From contig NZ_VOPZ01000003.1 of the NCBI RefSeq assembly GCF_010470665.1, positions 370,430 through 434,429 of the forward strand: DNA of 64,000 bases, written 5' to 3'. This document shows positions 35,945 through 44,380 of this stretch, one piece after another. The number at the start of each line of letters is the position of its first letter. Position 1 is the first letter of the stretch. The notes under the pieces are model-generated. The model did no database searches. It had not been told where the DNA came from and saw only the letters and a program-made list of their open reading frames with translations. Made by a program: the position numbers and the translations under genes. The DNA is from Desulfovibrio sp. JC022. Lineage in GTDB: Bacteria > Desulfobacterota > Desulfovibrionia > Desulfovibrionales > Desulfovibrionaceae.

Positions 35945-38020
35945 ATGCTCGGTAAGAGTGTCCCTGTTTTTTGCTATCATGCCGTCTGTGAAGAAGACGG
36001 TCATTCCCCTGCCACCTTTGCCTCCCATCTTGATATGATGCTGGAGATGGGTTTCAAGACCATCACCGCTGACCATCTTTTTGAAATCTGCATGGGGCGT
36101 AAGCCTATTGACGATAAATATGTGGTGCTCACTTTTGACGATTGCCACATCAGCAATTGGATCAACGTGGTTCCCTTGCTGGAAGAGCGGGGTATGACCG
36201 GGATCTTTTTTGCGGTCAGCGATTTTATTGGGCAGGGCAAGATCAGGTCCGGGGCGGATGTGAAAGAAATTCTGCCCATGCGCGAGTCTTTTATCAAGGC
36301 TCTTTCCGAAAACGACAATTCCCAGTTCATGAACGAGGCGGAACTCAAATCGCTGGTTCATGACAAGGGCATGGAAGTCTACGCCCACACCTGCCGCCAT
36401 CAGGGCTGCTTTAAAGATTTTCGCTTCAAAGGCAATTTTTCAGCAGATTCTCATTGGTCCACTTGGGGCGTTTATCGTAAATTCAATCCCGAATTGCCTA
36501 CTTTTGATTACGGCAGCGCGTTCGCCTATAATGGCTTATGGCCTCAGTTTCGCAAGGGCAAAGTCTCTTTCAAGCGTCGCTCCGATGATGAAAGACGAAA
36601 ATTTATCCGCGAAGATTTCAAACGCAGTCTTGATAAAATTAAAAAGATCAATGGTGCGCGCCGTCAGTTCTTCTGCTGGCCTTGGGGTGATTTTGATTCC
36701 ATTGGAATGCAGGAAGCCGCCGCAGCCGGATTTTCCGGGACCTTCACCCTTGAGCGTTCCGCAAACATACTCGGCACTGATCCCATGCGTATCAACCGTA
36801 TCGGTGTTGGCAGCAGTAAGGACGCCGATTGGATCAAGAAACGGCTGCTCATGTATTCCCATGAAGCTCCGGCTATGGTCTGCTTCAAATTTTTCACCAA
36901 ACGCAATGATGTGGGCAAGGTGCTCTACATAACCGATACCGACAAGCTATCCGGCGGCAGCAGGCAGCTTATCAACAGTGCTCGGGCCATGCTTCAGGCG
37001 GGGCTTGGCGTAGTTGCGGTCTTGGCTCCCGGTTCCAAGCTTATTCCTGAACTGGAAGAGATGGGTGTGGAAGTGATCATTCTTGATGATTTTAAGAACA
37101 TGCTCGCTGCGGCAACTTTCTTGTCCCATGTAATTGAAGAGCATCAGGTGGATGTGGTCCATACTTATCACAACCGTGCGGTCAAGATCGGTTGTATTTC
37201 CAAGGGATTGTCATTGCTGGGCGGGCGCAAATTCAAACTTTTCTTTAACCGGGGCGTTATCTACAAGCCCAATCCGCTGGCACCGCTCTTTTCGCTCATC
37301 GGTAACGGTTATATCTGCAATTCCGCCAAGAGCCGCCAAGTGCTGCTTAAGCACGGGGTTCTGCCGGGGCGGGCGCAGGTGGTCTATAATTCTTTTGTGG
37401 GCGGGGGACGCAAGCCCAAACGCGCTGCCGAGACTTCCATTATCTACGTGGGCAACGAGGGGCATGCCAAGGGGCCGGACGTATTCATCAAGTCCGTAGA
37501 CCGTCTGCTGGCGCAGGATAAATGCGAAGGCGTGCGTTTTATTGCAGTGGGTATGGAAGACCTTTCTGCCTACCGCGATGTTGCCTCTCCGGCAACTCTG
37601 GAGCGCATTGAGTGTCCGGGCTACATACCCCATGAGGAAGTGGTCAAGCTGCTGGCTGCCTCACATATTTACGTCATGAGTTCACGGCAGGAATCAATGC
37701 CTAATACCCTGCTTGAAGCTTTTGAGTGCGGGCTGGCCGCCATCTGCACCAATGCCGGCGGAACCGGCGAGCTTATCCGCGACGGGGTTAACGGTTTTCT
37801 CTGTGAAGTGGAAGATACCGAAGCTCTTGCTGTGAGTATGAAGAAGCTTATTGAAGACGGAGAACTGCGCAGTGAAATGGGCCGTCTGAACCGCAGGATC
37901 GTGCGTTCTTTCATGTCCAGCACAGCCAAGGCCCAGTCTTTGCTGAAGGTCTATTCCTCTTTGCCCGGAGATAAACCGCAGATTGAACTGCCGGATATTG
38001 ACCGCTTGATTAAGAGATAG
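35945..38020 (+). CDS. Polysaccharide deacetylase - GT4 glycosyltransferase fusion
   Basis: 691 residues. Residues 1-300 form a NodB-type carbohydrate esterase 4 domain: VFCYHAV at the start, metal motif VVLTFDDCH (Asp-Asp), EVYAHTCRHQG (His-x-x-x-His) and FFCWPWGDFD. Residues about 320-690 are a GT-B family 4 glycosyltransferase: SGGSRQLINSARAMLQAGLGV, the donor-site Rossmann half starting IIYVGNEGHAKGPDVF, and E-x7-E in SRQESMPNTLLEAFECGLAAICTNAGG. No signal peptide, so cytoplasmic. It would both deacetylate and extend a surface glycan or lipid-linked sugar. Its 3' end overlaps the convergent LysR gene by 11 nt. Confidence 0.9.
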   Translation: MLGKSVPVFCYHAVCEEDGHSPATFASHLDMMLEMGFKTITADHLFEICMGRKPIDDKYVVLTFDDCHISNWINVVPLLEERGMTGIFFAVSDFIGQGKIRSGADVKEILPMRESFIKALSENDNSQFMNEAELKSLVHDKGMEVYAHTCRHQGCFKDFRFKGNFSADSHWSTWGVYRKFNPELPTFDYGSAFAYNGLWPQFRKGKVSFKRRSDDERRKFIREDFKRSLDKIKKINGARRQFFCWPWGDFDSIGMQEAAAAGFSGTFTLERSANILGTDPMRINRIGVGSSKDADWIKKRLLMYSHEAPAMVCFKFFTKRNDVGKVLYITDTDKLSGGSRQLINSARAMLQAGLGVVAVLAPGSKLIPELEEMGVEVIILDDFKNMLAAATFLSHVIEEHQVDVVHTYHNRAVKIGCISKGLSLLGGRKFKLFFNRGVIYKPNPLAPLFSLIGNGYICNSAKSRQVLLKHGVLPGRAQVVYNSFVGGGRKPKRAAETSIIYVGNEGHAKGPDVFIKSVDRLLAQDKCEGVRFIAVGMEDLSAYRDVASPATLERIECPGYIPHEEVVKLLAASHIYVMSSRQESMPNTLLEAFECGLAAICTNAGGTGELIRDGVNGFLCEVEDTEALAVSMKKLIEDGELRSEMGRLNRRIVRSFMSSTAKAQSLLKVYSSLPGDKPQIELPDIDRLIKR

Positions 38021-38906
38021 CTTTGCGAAGTTTATCACCGAAGTTATCGCCGAGCCATTGTTCAGCCGGGGTCAGTTCGTGGGTTGGATTCCAGATGTAG
38101 TAGAAGATTCCTTCCTGTTCGTTCTCAGCGAGACTTACCGGAAGTTCCACCAGATTGCCTGAAACAAGGTCCTCGGCAACCATGTTGCGGGGCAAACCAG
38201 CCCAGACCGTTCCGGCAAGAACCAGACGGTGGATCAAACGGCTGTCCTCAAACTTCCAGACCTGTTCACTTCTTCTGAATGAATCCGGGAGCCGGGTTCC
38301 GTGCTGACTCATGCCCATGGCCTGCTTGTGAAATTGCAGTGTCTCTTTACTTATTTTATCCATGCCCGCTAACGGATGGATTGGTGCTGCCACTGCGCAG
38401 AATTCCATAATGGACAGTCTGTTATAGGAAAGCCCGGAGGATGCAATATTGGCCACCGGAATATCCACCCCCACGTCCGCCTGACCTGAGTTTACATTTT
38501 TCTGCACGTCCCCCACTGCCCCCCAGAGTACTTCCAGTTCGATGCTCGGGAATGCTTTTTCGAAAGCATCAAGGACCTGAGTTGTTATATGTAGGGGCAC
38601 GTACTCGTCCAGTGCCAGACGTAGCAATGTCTGTTCTCCGAAAGCGAGGCGATCTGCGTATTTGATAAGACTTTCCGAGTGGCGCAAAAGTTTGCGGGAT
38701 TTGAAAAGCAGTTCCTCTCCTTCCACAGTAAGTTGTGGGTATTTACCGCTGCGGTCAAAAAGGGTGACTCCGAGGTCGTCCTCAAGATTGGCAATGGCCG
38801 TGCTGATCTGGCTCTGCACCTTGCCCAGCCTGCGGGCGGCGGCGGAAAATGATCCCGCATCAGCTGCGGTGACAAATGCTTCCATGTGTTCAAGTGAAAA
38901 TCTCAT
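38010..38906 (-). CDS. LysR-family transcriptional regulator
   Basis: 298 residues. N-terminal winged helix HTH (MEAFVTAADAGSFSAAARRLGKVQSQISTAIANLEDDLGVTLFDR) and a C-terminal periplasmic-binding-like effector domain starting LLRLALDEYVP. Divergent from a tandem pair of PACE efflux genes with only 100 nt between the start codons, the arrangement of the AceR-AceI system, so it very likely controls them in response to a transported compound such as a polyamine or biocide. GGAGC precedes ATG 38906. Confidence 0.93.
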   Translation of the reverse strand: MRFSLEHMEAFVTAADAGSFSAAARRLGKVQSQISTAIANLEDDLGVTLFDRSGKYPQLTVEGEELLFKSRKLLRHSESLIKYADRLAFGEQTLLRLALDEYVPLHITTQVLDAFEKAFPSIELEVLWGAVGDVQKNVNSGQADVGVDIPVANIASSGLSYNRLSIMEFCAVAAPIHPLAGMDKISKETLQFHKQAMGMSQHGTRLPDSFRRSEQVWKFEDSRLIHRLVLAGTVWAGLPRNMVAEDLVSGNLVELPVSLAENEQEGIFYYIWNPTHELTPAEQWLGDNFGDKLRKAIS

Positions 38907-39006
38907 GTTTGCTCCATCTATCTTGTTTTCAGATTGATTGTATCTTTACCAAACTGGTTTAAAGATTAAAAGAGATAAAAAAACACCTCGAGCAAGGAGA
39001 GCAAAA
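38907..39006. promoter_or_regulatory. Divergent LysR/PACE control region
   Basis: 100-nt spacer between the LysR gene and the first PACE gene. LysR proteins usually bind T-N11-A sites in such spacers and control both directions. No single site could be singled out by eye. Confidence 0.4.
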
Positions 39007-39453
39007 ATGCAAACAACATTACGTTCACCCATATTTCGGGCTATATTCGTTTTAGTCATTGATATTTCTCTGATGGTTTTAATGACCCCGATCCTGTCGC
39101 TAGTCCTTTGGCTGAATTCCGATATTACCGGGAGGTTCATGATAGTGGTTTCGCTTCTGACCATCCCGATTCACTTTGTCTACACTTATTTGTTTGACCG
39201 TATGCTGCTGCGTCAGGGCAGGTCTCTGTATGAACGTAATTTTAGGCTGCGGGCGATTCATGCCCTGCTGCTTGAAGCGATTATGCTGCCTGTTATCGTA
39301 CCCATAGCTATGCATATGTTGGATGCTGGGTTTGCCAAGGCCGTATTTTTAAGCCTGTTTATGGCAGTGCTTATGGGGGCGTATAACCTGTTTATGAATA
39401 AGGCTTTTGATTCTCAGGAGGAGGTGGGAATAGATGCGCACTTCCAAAGATAG
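39007..39453 (+). CDS. PACE family multidrug/polyamine efflux protein (first of pair)
   Basis: 148 residues with four membrane helices in two BTP (bacterial transmembrane pair) hairpins. Signature stretches are SPIFRAIFVLVIDISL, the Tyr/Phe-Asp block YTYLFDRMLLRQGRSLYERNFRLRAIHALLLEAIM and the late YNLFMNKAFD. PACE proteins export chlorhexidine, acriflavine and short diamines using the proton gradient. Start at ATG 39007 follows AGGAGA. The stop overlaps the second PACE gene by 20 nt, so the two are translationally coupled and may make a hetero-oligomer. Confidence 0.86.
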   Translation: MQTTLRSPIFRAIFVLVIDISLMVLMTPILSLVLWLNSDITGRFMIVVSLLTIPIHFVYTYLFDRMLLRQGRSLYERNFRLRAIHALLLEAIMLPVIVPIAMHMLDAGFAKAVFLSLFMAVLMGAYNLFMNKAFDSQEEVGIDAHFQR

Positions 39454-39856
39454 ATTACGTCACACAATCCTGTTTGAAATTGTGCTGGTGCTTCTGATCG
39501 GGCCGCTGCTTTCAGTCATGCTGGGCAAGTCCCTGCATACAATGGGTGTCATAACCATAACTCTCAGTCTCATCGCCATGGTGGTTAACTATTTTTATAA
39601 TCTGGCCTTTGACTATGCGCTTCTGCGGCTGGGGCGGCCCGTTTATGAAAGGGGGCCAAAGCTTAGGGTATTGCATTCAGTTTTTTTTGAGCTTTGCCTA
39701 CTGGTCTTTTCGCTTCCATTGGTCATGCTCCTGCTGGATTATTCATTCATGCAGGCTTTGATGCTGGACCTGGGATTTGCCATGTTTGTCCCAGTCTATG
39801 CTTTCTTTTTTAATGTCATCTATGACCGGACTTTCCCGGTTGTTGCGGTGCAATAA
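39434..39856 (+). CDS. PACE family efflux protein (second of pair)
   Basis: 140 residues, again four helices: RHTILFEIVLVLLIGPLLS, NYFYNLAFDYALLRLGRPVYERGPKLRVLHSVFFE and FFNVIYDRTFP match the PACE/BTP pattern. It is clearly paralogous to the preceding gene but diverged, especially in the loops. A strong AGGAGG-type ribosome binding site lies inside the first gene, before ATG 39434. Followed by a terminator, so the unit is the two-gene operon alone. Confidence 0.86.
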   Translation: MRTSKDRLRHTILFEIVLVLLIGPLLSVMLGKSLHTMGVITITLSLIAMVVNYFYNLAFDYALLRLGRPVYERGPKLRVLHSVFFELCLLVFSLPLVMLLLDYSFMQALMLDLGFAMFVPVYAFFFNVIYDRTFPVVAVQ

Positions 39857-39884
39857 ATATCAGGCCCCGAGATATTGTCTGCTG

Positions 39885-39920
39885 ATGGAGAAGAGTTGAA
39901 AAAACTCTTCTCCATTTTTG
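39885..39920 (+). terminator. Terminator of PACE pair
   Basis: 13-bp perfect inverted repeat ATGGAGAAGAGTT with its complement (39885-39897 with 39903-39915) and a T-rich tail. Confidence 0.92.
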
Positions 39921-40005
39921 TTTTCACAAGAACTGTTGTAGACGTTATCCCTTTTGGTTAACGTGGGTTGGAAATTATCCATCCATTAGCGAGAAGGGAA
40001 TATAC

Positions 40006-41664
40006 ATGGGCAAACTTTACAGCGATACTTACTGGTCTGATATGCACGAGCCTGTGCGCCGCAAACTCTTGATGGGGTCTGTGGGGGCGAAGCATCTTTT
40101 GGAAACCGGAGCGCATGCTCTGGAGTCCGATCCGCAGCTGGGCGTTGAATTGCTGTTGGCAGCCTACGTATCTAATTCTCTGGATGGAAATATGGCTGCA
40201 CAGCTGGCCCAGATCGAAGGTTTGCTTCCGCTCTTTCCTTCCTCTGTTTCTTCATGTCTCAAAGGTGTTGTTTCTCACTGGAAACAGCCGGATAATCTAT
40301 CTTATTTTATGCGTATTGCCTCCAAAAGGGACGATGCAAAGGTAAAGAAATACATTCTTTCTTCCCTTGAAAAAGAACCGGGAAATCTTTTCTGGATACA
40401 GCAGGGCTTGGTGCATGCCGGGGCCTTTGCGGATTTTAAATTCGGGCTGGAACTTTTGTCCGGGGAATTCCCGGCTGAGATCATCCCGGCAATCAATTCT
40501 TCCAAATCCTATTTTCATTACCTGAGCGGTAACGCTGCTGAAGCTTTTCCATTGCTTATGTCCGCGTCCGATGTATTCGGTTTGAATAATATGGTCCATC
40601 TTGCTGCATCCGTGGCTCTTAAGTTGGGTGAGCGCGAAACAGCTATGTCGATTCTTGCCGGGGCCGTTGATGCGCAGCCGTGGCGGGTTTCCGAAGCCAT
40701 GCGCTTGTATGATCTGGCTTGCGGGCTGGATGAGAAAGCCGTTCCCTTGCCCGGCAGTCTGGCTATTCTTCTTTACTGCTTCAACAAATCTGAAGAACTG
40801 GACGCGACCCTTGCTTCCCTGCATGCATCCGAGCTGCACGGGGCCAAAATTTTCATGCTTGATAACGGCTCGTCCGACGGAACCGCCGAGATCATTAGCA
40901 AGTGGCAGTACGAGTTCGGCAAGCAGATGGTGCGCATTGATCTGCCTGTTAATGTAGGAGCCGCCGCTGCCCGCAATTGGCTCATGAAGGAACCGCAGGT
41001 GCAGGAATGTGATTTTGCGGTCTACCTTGATGACGACGTGGAAGTGCAGCCGGATTGGATTTTCCGTTTTGGTGCGGCGGTTGAAGCTTATCCTGAAGCC
41101 GGGGTCTGGGGATGTAAGGTTCTGGATCACGCAGCTCCTTCAGTGATGCAGTCTGTGGACCTGCATATTATCCAGCCTGTAGGTGACGAGGGCGAAGGGC
41201 CGGAGGTGGATTTGAGCAAGATCGCACCTAATCCGTTTCGTTGTTCGGACCTGCATCTCTATCTTTTAGACAGCGGTTTTTTTGATTTCACGCGCCCCTG
41301 TGGCTCGGTAACCGGGTGTTGCCACCTGTTTAGAACACAGAAGCTGCTTGACAACGGGGGCTTTTCCCTGTTCCTTTCTCCGTCGCAGTATGACGATCTG
41401 GAGCATGATTTGCGCAGTTGCCTGAAGGGTGAATTTCCTGTTTATCAGGGACATCTGAGCATCTTGCACCGCAAGCGGACCGGTTTTGCCAGCCACAGCA
41501 ATGAAGCGCAGAAAGGCAATGCATTGGGTAATAAATACAAAATGCAGGCTATGCATCCGCGGAGCGAAATATTGCAGATAATGGCTGATGAAGAGAGGCT
41601 TCTTCAGTCCGACCTTGAGAAAAAGATGCAGTATCTGGTGCGGAAGGGGATTCTGGCCGGATAG
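40006..41664 (+). CDS. GT2 glycosyltransferase with helical N-terminal domain
   Basis: 552 residues. Residues 1-240 are helical and repeat-like, resembling degenerate TPR hairpins (GVELLLAAYVSNSLDGNMAAQLAQIEGLLPLF). Residues about 245-480 form a GT-A family 2 domain: SLAILLYCFNKSEELDATLASL, FMLDNGSSDGTAEII, VNVGAAAARN and the DXD metal motif in VYLDDDVEVQPDWI. The C-terminal part has CHLFRTQKLLDNGGF and a Cys-rich stretch. Likely glycosylates a surface polysaccharide or protein (for example flagellin). AAGGGA precedes ATG 40006. It is followed 20 nt later by a cysteine-cluster protein gene. Confidence 0.9.
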   Translation: MGKLYSDTYWSDMHEPVRRKLLMGSVGAKHLLETGAHALESDPQLGVELLLAAYVSNSLDGNMAAQLAQIEGLLPLFPSSVSSCLKGVVSHWKQPDNLSYFMRIASKRDDAKVKKYILSSLEKEPGNLFWIQQGLVHAGAFADFKFGLELLSGEFPAEIIPAINSSKSYFHYLSGNAAEAFPLLMSASDVFGLNNMVHLAASVALKLGERETAMSILAGAVDAQPWRVSEAMRLYDLACGLDEKAVPLPGSLAILLYCFNKSEELDATLASLHASELHGAKIFMLDNGSSDGTAEIISKWQYEFGKQMVRIDLPVNVGAAAARNWLMKEPQVQECDFAVYLDDDVEVQPDWIFRFGAAVEAYPEAGVWGCKVLDHAAPSVMQSVDLHIIQPVGDEGEGPEVDLSKIAPNPFRCSDLHLYLLDSGFFDFTRPCGSVTGCCHLFRTQKLLDNGGFSLFLSPSQYDDLEHDLRSCLKGEFPVYQGHLSILHRKRTGFASHSNEAQKGNALGNKYKMQAMHPRSEILQIMADEERLLQSDLEKKMQYLVRKGILAG

Positions 41665-41684
41665 ATAAATACAGGGAGAGAGCC

Positions 41685-42455
41685 ATGTCCGACCACGATC
41701 AAACCCAAGATTTCCTTAATAATCTGCCTGAACTTGAATCCGGCAAGACCTTCGGTTTTGCCTGTCATCCCGGAGTGCGTTGTTTTAACGCCTGTTGCGG
41801 TGATCTCAATCTGATGCTCACTCCCTACGACGTACTTCGTCTGCGCAAAGGTCTGGGACACGACAGCAAGAAATTTATCCACAACCACGCGGAGATTACC
41901 CGTACACCGGGTGCCGGTTTCCCCATGTGCAAGTTGCGCATGCTCGATAATGCCAAGCGCAGCTGTCCTTTTGTGCGCGAAGAAGGTTGTTCCATTTACG
42001 AAAACCGTCCCGGTGCCTGCCGTACCTATCCTCTTGGCCGTGCTTCACGCATGAGCGAGGAAGGTGAGACCATTGAGCAGTTTTTCATCGTGCAGGAACG
42101 GCACTGTTGCGGATTCGAAGAAGACAAGGCTTGGACCAGCGATGAATGGCTTAAAGATCAGGGTCTTGAGCCGTACAATGAAGTCAATGACCGCTACATG
42201 CGCATTATGAACCGTGCCCGTCGGGCCGGTGTAGCTCTTGATGAGCGTAAGTTGAACATGGTTTTTCTCGCCCTTTATCAGGTGGACAATTTCATGAATT
42301 TCATCAAGGATATGAACGTATTCTCCCGTCTTGATATTTCTGAGGAACGCCAGCAGGCTATCCTTAATGACGAGGAAGAATGTCTTAGTTTTGCCCTCGA
42401 CTGGGTAGAGCTGATCGTGCTCGGTTCTTCTGAGAATTTGGAGCCTAAGAAGTAA
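41685..42455 (+). CDS. YkgJ-family cysteine cluster protein
   Basis: 256 residues. Eight conserved Cys in the order C-x6-C-x3-CC (CHPGVRCFNACCG), then C (MCKLRML), C (RSCPF), C (GCSIYENRPGACRTYPLG): the zinc- or iron-binding CxxxCxxCC plus CxxYxxRPxxCR signature of the YkgJ (UPF0153) family. Function is not established; some members act as putative Fe-S or zinc proteins. The C-terminal 100 residues are helical. GGGAGAG precedes ATG 41685. Confidence 0.9.
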   Translation: MSDHDQTQDFLNNLPELESGKTFGFACHPGVRCFNACCGDLNLMLTPYDVLRLRKGLGHDSKKFIHNHAEITRTPGAGFPMCKLRMLDNAKRSCPFVREEGCSIYENRPGACRTYPLGRASRMSEEGETIEQFFIVQERHCCGFEEDKAWTSDEWLKDQGLEPYNEVNDRYMRIMNRARRAGVALDERKLNMVFLALYQVDNFMNFIKDMNVFSRLDISEERQQAILNDEEECLSFALDWVELIVLGSSENLEPKK

Positions 42456-42461
42456 ATTTGT

Positions 42462-42546
42462 CTCCGACGGCTGGGGAAGGGGAACTTTTGGGAAAAGTTC
42501 CCCTTCCCCAGACCCCATCCCCTCAAAACTTTTTATTATGCTTCGC
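42462..42546 (-). repeat. Dispersed modular intergenic repeat, copy E (inverted)
   Basis: On the minus strand it starts GCGAAGC followed by AATAAAAAGTTTTGAGGGG, and carries a long perfect stem (about 42472-42489 with 42492-42509) made of GGGGAAGGGGAACTTTT and its complement. Same edge-hairpin-edge plan as copies A-D but with a different central stem. It can also act as terminator for the cysteine-cluster gene. Confidence 0.75.
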
Positions 42547-42610
42547 ATTCAGCTCATTAAGGCGTGCTGGGAATGTCCGTAGTATCTTTTAAGATGTTGC
42601 GGTTTTTATT

Positions 42611-43261
42611 TTACAACCCCCAAAACTCCACTGCCTTCCCAGAAAAGGACAGATAATTAATTACGTAGTGCGCGATGATGGTCGGGTAGATTGAGCCTGT
42701 GCAGTACATGCAGATCATGAGTCCTGATCCGGTAATTGCTGTTGCTATGATGGCGACTGGCCCCTGTGACCAGTGGATCAGGCCGAAGATTATGGCTGAG
42801 ATCAGAAAAATTTGTGGAATGGAATAGTTGCGGTTCTTTAAAGTTGTGAAAGCAAGGCCGCGAAAGATGACTTCTTCGGATATGGCGACCAGCGCGAGGC
42901 CGAGAGTCATGTCCAGCGTGTAGAGCGGTGAGTCCGGGCCGACAGGTATGGACCCCAGCCGCAGGGACGGCAGCAGCTTGGACCAGAGTGCAAAGCCCGG
43001 TTCATCAAAGCATAGGCCGAGAATTGTTATGCCCATGGTCCAGAAGATGAGCTGTCTGAAGGGCAGGGGCACGAGGCCGAGGTCCGCACGGCTCAGTGTA
43101 TCTTTTTTTAGCAGATAGAACAGAAGTCCCAGCGGGATAATTTTCGCTCCGTAGTCAATTGCCAGCCAGAGCAGTTCATGTTTAATGAAAATATTGTTGA
43201 AATCGTTTAAATAGAACGGCAGGGCGGCAAGGATAAGTAGTGTCGTTTTGTTGTTGGTCAA
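42611..43261 (-). CDS. CPBP-family intramembrane metalloprotease
   Basis: 216 residues, about six to eight membrane segments. CPBP/Abi motifs are present: motif 1 AISEEVIFRGLAFTTL (EExxxR), motif 2 FGLIHW (FxxxH), motif 3 IIAHYVINY (HxxxN). This is the Rce1-like glutamic/metal membrane protease family, which processes prenylated or leader peptides; in bacteria often linked to bacteriocin self-immunity or unknown maturation. No peptide toxin gene is evident nearby. Alone between two dispersed repeats. Confidence 0.88.
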   Translation of the reverse strand: MTNNKTTLLILAALPFYLNDFNNIFIKHELLWLAIDYGAKIIPLGLLFYLLKKDTLSRADLGLVPLPFRQLIFWTMGITILGLCFDEPGFALWSKLLPSLRLGSIPVGPDSPLYTLDMTLGLALVAISEEVIFRGLAFTTLKNRNYSIPQIFLISAIIFGLIHWSQGPVAIIATAITGSGLMICMYCTGSIYPTIIAHYVINYLSFSGKAVEFWGL

Positions 43262-43321
43262 GCTGATTGCTCCTTGCCAAGTCTTATTTGCTGATTATTA
43301 AAGTCTATGCCAGCTTGCCAT

Positions 43322-43440
43322 GCAACGCGGCGAAGCCCTACTAAAAGTTTTTGAAGAGTCCAGAGAAACTTTTTTTAAAAAGTTTCTTTGCCCGCCGGAG
43401 GCGAACTCTTTCGAAAAAAAGCGCGAAGCGCATCAAATAA
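43322..43440 (+). repeat. Dispersed modular intergenic repeat, copy C
   Basis: Starts GCGGCGAAGCCC, TACTAAAAGTTTTTGAAGAG, has an 11-bp hairpin AGAAACTTTTT with its complement (about 43363-43386), then GCCCGCCGGAGGC and a 3' extension containing GCGCGAAGCGCATC. It lies directly upstream of the heptose adenylyltransferase gene. Confidence 0.82.
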
Positions 43441-43458
43441 TTTCCCGGAGATAAAATA

Positions 43459-43965
43459 TTGTCTGAACAATTAAATATTGAACTAAGTAGCCCCAAGATA
43501 CTCTCTGCTGATGAATTTGCAAAGGTCAGGGCTGATTTTCCTGCTGATCGTAAGATTGTTTTCACCAACGGCTGCTTTGATATCCTGCATGCCGGACATG
43601 TGGATCTGCTCTCCCGTGCACGGGAGCAGGGGGGGGTGCTTGTGCTGGGCTTGAACAGCGATAAATCCGTACGGTCCATTAAAGGTGAAAAACGACCCGT
43701 AACCGGGCAGCAACAGCGCGCATTTGTCCTCGCCGGACTGGCCTGCATCGATTATGTGATTTTCTTTGACGAAGACACTCCGTATAACTTGATCAATAAA
43801 GTGCAGCCGGACGTGCTGATCAAGGGCGGCGACTGGAGTGTGGATAACATAGTGGGCCGAGATATTGTTGAGGGAAGTGGTGGTAAGGTGCTTTCTTTAC
43901 CGTTGTTGCCGGGCTATTCAACTACTTCAGTCATACGCTATATTCGTGAGAATGAGATAGAATAA
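43459..43965 (+). CDS. rfaE2: D-glycero-beta-D-manno-heptose 1-phosphate adenylyltransferase
   Basis: 168 residues. Nucleotidyltransferase of the cytidylyltransferase-like superfamily: VFTNGCFDILHAGHVDLLSRAREQG (HxGH motif), VLGLNSDKSVRSIKGEKRPV and the C-terminal TSVIRYI (the TTS/IxR loop). Makes ADP-heptose for lipopolysaccharide core. In E. coli this is the C-terminal domain of HldE; here it is a separate protein, so the kinase part must be encoded elsewhere. TTG start at 43459 is supported by CCGGAG (43445-43450). Confidence 0.93.
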   Translation: MSEQLNIELSSPKILSADEFAKVRADFPADRKIVFTNGCFDILHAGHVDLLSRAREQGGVLVLGLNSDKSVRSIKGEKRPVTGQQQRAFVLAGLACIDYVIFFDEDTPYNLINKVQPDVLIKGGDWSVDNIVGRDIVEGSGGKVLSLPLLPGYSTTSVIRYIRENEIE

Positions 43966-44056
43966 GCTTGTTGTCTCGCAATGCATCGGTTTTAAATATT
44001 TTGTTTTTATGCTAGATGTTATCATCTTGCTTGAAGAAATGATTTTTGATTAAGTG

Positions 44057-44086
44057 TTGACAAGGTGATGATTGTTGGGCTATTAA
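44057..44086 (+). promoter_or_regulatory. Sigma-70-like promoter of tRNA-Met
   Basis: -35 TTGACA (44057-44062), 18-nt spacer, -10 TATTAA (44081-44086). Transcription would start near 44093, about 15 nt before the tRNA. Confidence 0.72.
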
Positions 44087-44107
44087 GCTCGACTCGCTTA
44101 GCGAAAC

Positions 44108-44183
44108 GGGCCAATAGCTCAGTTGGCAGAGCCCCCGGCTCATAACCGGATGGTCCCAGGTTCGAATCCTGGTTGGCCCACCA
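44108..44183 (+). tRNA. tRNA-Met (CAT anticodon)
   Basis: 76 nt including an encoded CCA. Acceptor arms GGGCCAA/TTGGCCC, D-arm AGCTCAGTTGGCAGAGC, anticodon loop CTCATAA with CAT at 44141-44143, T-arm with GGTTCGAATCC. The paired G1-C72 rules out an initiator tRNA. It is elongator tRNA-Met, or less likely the tRNA-Ile2 whose CAT anticodon is modified by TilS. Confidence 0.93.
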
Positions 44184-44254
44184 CTAATATCATATGGATG
44201 CATATCAAAAAATAATCCAGAATCTTTGTGCTTTCTAAGCTGAGAAAGCTGTTG

Positions 44255-44295
44255 TGCTCCCGGGGGAAAACCCTTGCGGGAGCATATTATTTTAT
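44255..44295 (+). terminator. Terminator of tRNA-Met
   Basis: TGCTCCCG / CGGGAGCA stem (44255-44262 with 44277-44284) with inner GGG/CCC pairing and a T-rich tail. Confidence 0.82.
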
Positions 44296-44380
44296 TGTAT
44301 TTTGATGTGTTGAAGTTGGTTAAGAGTGGAAATAATTGAACATCTTTCCTGTGTGGCCATGAGCAGCCGCGAGTGGATAT

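Noticed and set aside
44012..44203. 63-codon minus-strand frame with RIRTWDHPVMSRGLCQLSYWP
   Set aside because: It is the antisense reading of the tRNA-Met gene, a well-known spurious protein type.
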